This document shows, in pieces, positions 60,120 to 64,000 of a DNA stretch of 64,000 nt. Position 1 is the stretch's first letter; each line of letters begins with the position of its first letter. Made by a program: the position numbers and the translations under genes. The notes under the pieces are model-generated. The model saw nothing but the letters and a program-made list of their open reading frames with translations, had not been told where the DNA came from and did no database searches. The DNA is from Guptibacillus hwajinpoensis. GTDB lineage: Bacteria; Bacillota; Bacilli; Bacillales; Guptibacillaceae. Where the stretch lies: contig NZ_JAIVAE010000016.1 of assembly GCF_020171785.1 (NCBI RefSeq), positions 18,691 through 82,690 on the forward strand. Direction: 5' to 3'.

Positions 60120-61520
60120 TTAAGATTCGTAACGTAGCCATTGTGCGAGGTATTGATCGGCTCGCATCAAGTCTTGACTCATACGCTCCATGTTGTAAGC
60201 AATATCCGCTGTATCCTGATGCGTATCACCAAGTGAAGCCATTAAGCTATCGAACATCTGGATATCAAATAACATTGGCACCCCGTCTACTGGCGCTTTC
60301 GTAAACTCGTGAAAGTAGCTCTCCACGTCTGATGCATTTAATTTATCGAATTGCCCGCTTCCTACCGAATTGATGTATTTGCTTTTCATATCGCGCATGG
60401 TGTTCATGTACACATCAAGGAATTCGAGCAGCGCCTGTTTCGTTGCTTCAATTTGCTCCTCACTCTGCTTCATTTCTTGTACATAACTTTCCATTAAGGC
60501 TTCTTGGATTTGGATATGAAAGTCTGAGACACCGCTGTTTTTCAGTGCGAGTGGGGATAGGTTGAGTTGACTTTGAAAGCTTTCGTCGAAAAGAGATTCT
60601 GGAAGAAAATATCCTTCATCATTGTACATACCATCAGAACGATAATTTTTAATTCCATGTGTTTCAAGCCAGGGCATGCTACTATCGGCAGGGTCTCCCA
60701 TGTAATAAACCGAGCCTACAGACTCTTTATAATAAGTTCCAACCATATCATCAGGAAATGTATAACTAATGACATTGTCTTTGTACTCTCCATTGATGGC
60801 TCTTTGTTGTTGCTCGGGCGTTAACAATGAATAAATGTCTGCAGCTGCAAACGTTACGGCATTGGAATCGTGGTTGACCGCAAAATACTGAGCTAACCCC
60901 CCACCTAGTGAGTGACCGACAAAGGTGATGTTTTTGGCTCCATACTTATCAACATAGTGATCCACTTTTTCTTCCGCTTCCGTAAATTGATTCTTATGTA
61001 TATATGAAATAGTGCCAGCTTTTGCATCCAGTTCAGCTCGACCACTTGCTAGACTCGCATCCTGAGAAGGGGTACCTAAATAGGCTGTTGTCCCATACCT
61101 CTTTTTGGTATAATTGGAATTGCCTAAAACGATTCCTTCTAAGTCTTCTGTAACATCTTTATTCGATTCAGCAATTTCTGATTGACTAATAGTGGTTTTT
61201 TCATATACGAGATTACCATTTTCAATGCTTGCTTCACCGGATGCTAACATCGCGTCTTGTGAAGGAGATCCGACATACTTAGACTTAACTTCAGTTGTAA
61301 CTGAAGTGGGCATTTCTGTGCCACGAAAGCTGATGACGATTTCGTTTGAATGAAGCTTTTGTAATACATAACCTTGTAGTCCTGTTTCCTCATCGATTAT
61401 AGTATCAATAGGATACCATGTTACTCTTTCTCCATTAATGTTTATTGGAATACTCTTTAGATCGTCTTTGTATGTAAGTCTAGATATTTCGACAGCTTCG
61501 TAATCAACTAAATTTTTCAT
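60120..61520 (-). CDS. Class 3-type lipase with helical C-terminal LXG-like tail (candidate reverse-arranged secreted effector)
   Basis: A 466-aa protein. Residues about 1-310 form an alpha/beta-hydrolase lipase. NEIVISFRGTEM is the oxyanion region, and ITFVGHSLGGGLAQYFAVNH carries the nucleophile (GHSLGG 202-207, Ser204). The C-terminal 150 residues are helical and LXG/WXG-like (ALLEFLDVYMNTMRDMKSKY, MERMSQDLMRADQYLAQWL). Between oxyanion and nucleophile regions a 40-residue unit is duplicated (GSPSQDAMLASGEA and GTPSQDASLASGRA). Lipase first and export helices last is the reverse of ordinary LXG toxins and parallels TslA. AAGGAG precedes the ATG. Confidence 0.75.
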   Translation of the reverse strand: MKNLVDYEAVEISRLTYKDDLKSIPININGERVTWYPIDTIIDEETGLQGYVLQKLHSNEIVISFRGTEMPTSVTTEVKSKYVGSPSQDAMLASGEASIENGNLVYEKTTISQSEIAESNKDVTEDLEGIVLGNSNYTKKRYGTTAYLGTPSQDASLASGRAELDAKAGTISYIHKNQFTEAEEKVDHYVDKYGAKNITFVGHSLGGGLAQYFAVNHDSNAVTFAAADIYSLLTPEQQQRAINGEYKDNVISYTFPDDMVGTYYKESVGSVYYMGDPADSSMPWLETHGIKNYRSDGMYNDEGYFLPESLFDESFQSQLNLSPLALKNSGVSDFHIQIQEALMESYVQEMKQSEEQIEATKQALLEFLDVYMNTMRDMKSKYINSVGSGQFDKLNASDVESYFHEFTKAPVDGVPMLFDIQMFDSLMASLGDTHQDTADIAYNMERMSQDLMRADQYLAQWLRYES

Positions 61521-61561
61521 ATTAATAAACTCCTTAATGAATTGATAAAGAGGTGATTTTA

Positions 61562-61897
61562 TTGAAGAAAATAAATGGTATTATTTTGCTTTCAATTATA
61601 CTATTAGGAGGGTGTAATGTGAACTCATCCAATCAAACTTATGATAATAACACAATTGAAAAAGCAAGAGAAAGTGTTGAAAGCTATTTTAGAAATAATT
61701 ATGATAACGTAGAAAAAATAAAGTTTAGTGAAGACACTGATGATCCAATGGGTGGTTTAATGATAAACGGCACTATTAATGGCGCTGATTTTTCAGCAAG
61801 TGTAAACCCTGAAGATTTCACTGTGAATAGTGTAGGTGAAACAGAAGGATTTCCTGAAGTGAAAAAAGAATGCCAAGAAAAAGTTTGTGATTATTAA
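61562..61897 (+). CDS. Lipoprotein (DUF1433-like), possible immunity protein of the lipase
   Basis: 111 aa from TTG 61562, with AGAGGTGAT 6 bases upstream (a GTG at 61553 would lie inside this site). Signal peptide with lipobox LLGGC, lipidated Cys18. The mature domain ESYFRNNYDNVEKIKFSEDT, then DPMGGLMINGTINGADFSAS, resembles DUF1433-type Gram-positive lipoproteins. It is divergent from the lipase gene, 41 bases away. Lipoproteins protect producers from TslA-type lipases. Confidence 0.65.
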   Translation: MKKINGIILLSIILLGGCNVNSSNQTYDNNTIEKARESVESYFRNNYDNVEKIKFSEDTDDPMGGLMINGTINGADFSASVNPEDFTVNSVGETEGFPEVKKECQEKVCDY

Positions 61898-62131
61898 CAG
61901 GAAGCTAATAAAATACTTTTAATTAGAAATATCGAATCTGCAATTGCAACGCAGTCGACTTTTTAATCGAGTAAAAACGATTTGTAATTGAAATTATCGA
62001 GTGCCCGTCATCACTAGGTAAATATCCCTCTTATGTAAATACAAATTATATAAACTAATAATTTTAAAATTTCTCATTCCACTAAAATTCAAAAACCCCG
62101 CTCCAACTAAATTGGAACGGGGCACCACTTT
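61898..62131. other. Gene-free region with terminator at its right end
   Basis: 234 bases, AT-rich, with no gene. CCCCG and TCCAA (62096-62106) pair with TTGGA and CGGGG (62112-62122); on the minus strand a run of T follows. This is the terminator of the truncated aldolase gene at 62132. Confidence 0.6.
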
Positions 62132-62755
62132 CTACACCTTCTCACCCAACTTCTTCTGACTCTCCTCCCTCACATCCTTAAACGCCTTTAGCATAACCGA
62201 CACCGCAATAATTCCAACATAATCGGCACCTTTATCAAATGCCTTCTGTGCACTTTCCGCATCGCCAGCAACTGTTCCGATCTTATAATGGTTCTCTCTA
62301 GCAATCTCGTATAAACCATCGACGACCTTTTGAACTTCTGGATGCTTCGGTCCCTCTTCTTTGTAGTTCATATTAACTAAAAGATCCGTTGTTCCGAGGA
62401 AGGCAAGGTCGATCCCGTCTACGTCCATAATTTCCTTAAAGATTGTTGCTGCTTCCATCGTTTCAATGTGTGGAATCACGAGAATGTGCTCGTCTGATTG
62501 ATCAAGAAATGCTTTTCCTTTAACTGTCCCGAACCGGGCTGCTCGGTGTGAGTAGGCTGCCCCTCTTGTTCCAAGCGGAGGGAACTTGGCCATTTCGACA
62601 GCTCGCTCTGCATCTTCTTTTCTGTTAACCATTGGAACCTGTATGCCGAGAGCGCCACGATCAAGTGCTTTTTGAATACTGGAAGGGTCATAAGATACGC
62701 GAACGATCGGTACAGGTGAATCGTCCCGAAAAACATCTAATAAATCATAGCCCAA
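62132..62755 (-). pseudogene. HpcH/HpaI-family aldolase, 5'-truncated
   Basis: The frame gives 207 aa from TTG 62755. It starts inside the (beta/alpha)8 barrel with VPIVRVSYDPSSIQKALDRG and GIQVPMVNRKEDAERAVEMA, then GTRGAAYSHRAARFG, IPHIETMEAATIF and GIDLAFLGTTDLL, all characteristic of class II HpaI-type aldolases (about 255 aa). The first 50 or so residues, with the opening strand and the conserved D/E-H-G motif, are missing. The catalytic Arg and Glu sites present here remain. Probably inactive. It would have cleaved a 4-hydroxy-2-oxo acid. Confidence 0.65.
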
Positions 62756-62766
62756 GAAATGAATTA

Positions 62767-62878
62767 TAGTATATGTTTTCCTTCAATAGGATTCCTTCCC
62801 TTACTGGCTGGATTTATTGCATCAGCAAGAATGAAAAAAACTTTACAGGTATCCTCTACAAATGGAGATAACGCTTAG
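62767..62878 (+). pseudogene. 3' remnant of a membrane protein gene
   Basis: A plus-strand frame reads ICFPSIGFLPLLAGFIASAR followed by MKKTLQVSSTNGDNA and TAG at 62876-62878. The first part looks like a final transmembrane helix. No start is present, as the 5' part is replaced by the truncated aldolase. Family not identifiable. Confidence 0.4.
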
Positions 62879-62920
62879 ATAAATCCCATTCAATCATTAC
62901 TATCAGAAAAGTAGGCAACC

Positions 62921-62956
62921 ATGAAAAACGTCTTGATGCATCAAGACGCTTTTCAT
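62921..62956. terminator. Palindromic hairpin
   Basis: The central 20 bases (62929-62948) are a perfect palindrome, CGTCTTGATGCATCAAGACG. It is flanked by ATGAAAA and TTTTCAT, which also pair. It may terminate transcripts from either side. Confidence 0.5.
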
Positions 62957-63029
62957 GACCGATCGTAAACCGAACCGATGTCTTAAGGTTATAAAAATGA
63001 TGGATGGACTGATTCAGCCAAAGCAGCGT

Positions 63030-63348
63030 CTAGCGGACAAGTTGATCCTCCTTCAAATCCACATACACCATGCCGTTTTGCTGTACCTCTGCATAGAACA
63101 CTTCAGTAGGAGAAGTAGCACCTGATAGTAGTACTTGTCTCAGTGTGATCGTTCCGAGAAAATGATGATCATCATCCACAATCGGTAATGCTTCTATTTT
63201 ATGGCTGATCATCCATTCACCAGCCTCCTGGATCGACTATTCTGATTTGATGCATAGAGGTCCCGTCGTCATCCAATTCTTCACATACAGAATCAGTTCC
63301 ACATTCGATAGATCTTTATTCGTTTCAATTAGATCATTGTTCGACATA
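63030..63348 (-). pseudogene. Partial copy of the sigma-54 activator (CBS part) with a premature stop
   Basis: Read leftward from ATG 63348: NNDLIETNKDLSNVELILYV, then LCIKSE and an in-frame TAG (63238-63240) where the intact gene at 59643 has a Gln codon, then SIQEAGEWMISHKIEALPIV and DDDHHFLGTITLRQVL before the sequence diverges. The bases before the ATG also match those before the intact gene. A clear degenerated duplication. Confidence 0.85.
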
Positions 63349-63534
63349 AGTTAGCCCTCCATTATAATAGTGCCTATCACCACCCGTTTTAACATCTTAT
63401 TAGAAGCGGTGTGTAATAGTAAAAAAAGGAAGGAAGATTTTTGGTGGCTTTTACTGACTGCGATGAATAAAAATGTTTTAGACGAGGTAATATATAATAA
63501 GATAGAAGAATTAGTAATCGGAGGTGATGACCTA

Positions 63535-63783
63535 ATGAAGGATGTTATGCAACATTGGCACAAAATGAGCAAAGAAGAAGCCGAACGTTACTGGCAGGAA
63601 GGATTAGGTCAGGAAATGGCCTATTATGATGCTAATATTAAGAAAGATATAGAGATAGAAATCAAAGAAAACCAACTCAATAAATTAATCCAAAATGGCA
63701 AGTTATCAAAGGATGAAATAAGAAACATTATTGATCTGGATCCAGAAGTTTTTGAAATTCTTTATAACAGAAATAAAAAGTAA
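63535..63783 (+). CDS. Hypothetical protein, possibly the tail of a Rpn-like nuclease
   Basis: 82 aa from ATG 63535, with GGAGGTGATG (63520-63529) upstream. The frame is open further upstream (from 63370, without a binding site), and that part also looks coding (KEDFWWLLLTAMNKNVLDEV). Charged helical sequence MSKEEAERYWQEGLGQEMAY and NKLIQNGKLSKDEIRNIIDL. The pattern resembles the C-terminal region of PD-(D/E)xK Rpn-type nucleases, without proof. A terminator follows. Confidence 0.5.
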   Translation: MKDVMQHWHKMSKEEAERYWQEGLGQEMAYYDANIKKDIEIEIKENQLNKLIQNGKLSKDEIRNIIDLDPEVFEILYNRNKK

Positions 63784-63801
63784 GATGAATATTATTAGAT
63801 C

Positions 63802-63836
63802 AAACCGCGCAAATACTTTACATTGTGCGGTTTTTT
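63802..63836 (+). terminator. Terminator after the hypothetical gene
   Basis: AACCGCGCA (63803-63811) pairs with TGTGCGGTT (63824-63832) with one wobble, followed by TTTT. It lies 19 bases after the stop. Confidence 0.75.
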
Positions 63837-63879
63837 GTATCTGCCTTTAACAATTCTAATTTCGCGAGTTCGCGAGTGC

Positions 63880-64000
63880 ATGTGGTCAAGCCCCCTAAAT
63901 ATGGACACAGGCAAAATCCGAAATTCTAACTCGCTTTTTTATAGTCTTTATAGAAAGCTGACGGTGAAGCGAATCCAAGTTTTTGTTGGATTCGCTTTGT
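63880..64000 (-). mobile_element. End of an IS3-family element
   Basis: A terminal-repeat-like sequence (TGGTCAAGCCCCCTAAATAT, continuing GGACAC) at about 63884-63909 precedes the 3' end of an IS3-type OrfB gene on the minus strand. The element continues beyond the right edge. Confidence 0.7.
63926..64000 (-). CDS. IS3-family transposase OrfB, C-terminal fragment
   Basis: The last 24 residues end TKRIQQKLGFASPSAFYKDY, then KKAS and a TAG (63926-63928). This is the common C terminus of IS3/IS150-type integrase-like transposases. The catalytic DDE region lies outside the window. Confidence 0.85.
   Translation of the reverse strand, partial: TKRIQQKLGFASPSAFYKDYKKAS

Overview
The window looks like a chromosomal segment of a low-to-moderate G+C member of the Bacillaceae. 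The evidence is GGAGG-type ribosome binding sites, frequent GTG/TTG starts, YheO-, Hpr-, ComK- and YitT-like proteins, LXG-type secreted toxins with SUKH and YezG immunity proteins, and an IS1182-family element. I cannot fix the genus. Two annotations run off the ends: a VOC protein at the left and an IS3-family transposase at the right.

Layout. 1-5.3 kb: small acetyltransferase and VOC genes, a PAS-GGDEF protein, and an Hpr/ScoC-like MarR regulator. 0.4-11.3 kb: a thiazole/oxazole-modified peptide (TOMM) system of the heterocycloanthracin/sonorensin type. Its Cys-rich precursor (387-710) lies about 5 kb upstream of the three-gene modification operon (ThiF-like maturation protein, YcaO cyclodehydratase, SagB dehydrogenase; 5775-11276). 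12.3-18.8 kb: a DegT-type aminotransferase and a catabolic-looking operon (YheO-type regulator, RidA, threonine-synthase-like PLP enzyme, APC permease, HisD-like dehydrogenase). 19.2-22.1 kb: a UPF0324 exporter with a LysR regulator, and a YitT-type membrane protein. 22.2-24.3 kb: repeats and an IS1182-family element. 24.3-32.3 kb: a polymorphic-toxin locus with one complete secreted nuclease toxin (LHH type), two 5'-truncated toxin cassettes (WHH and DNA/RNA non-specific endonuclease types) each with its own immunity gene, and decayed remnants. 33.8-36.7 kb and 59.8-61.9 kb: two loci with a lipase-like protein that has its enzyme domain first and a helical tail after it, a small helical partner and a lipoprotein. 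This resembles the reverse-arranged type VII lipase effector TslA of Staphylococcus. 37-41 kb: SRPBCC/ArsR pair, a secreted nuclease lipoprotein and a YHYH protein. 41.3-53.4 kb: a DNA-processing island that may be defensive, with two PLD-helicases, MazG-like and NUDIX hydrolases, a NERD-UvrD helicase, ComK-like and CoiA-like genes, a GIY-YIG nuclease and a uracil-DNA-glycosylase-like protein. 53.6-59.6 kb: a sigma-54 activator driving an iron alcohol dehydrogenase, a GntP permease and a methylmalonate-semialdehyde dehydrogenase, with a visible -24/-12 promoter and palindromic upstream sites. 62-64 kb: gene remnants, including a partial copy of the sigma-54 activator, and the end of an IS3-family element.

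A recurring theme is a short dispersed repeat. It has inverted ends GGGACGGTTCT / AGAACCGTCCC and usually encloses a terminator-like hairpin. Copies sit at the breakpoints of the truncated toxin cassettes, at both ends of the IS1182-like element, and within the 3' end of the SagB gene, where they appear to have added an abnormal protein tail. All functional statements come from reading motifs and gene context; no database search was possible.
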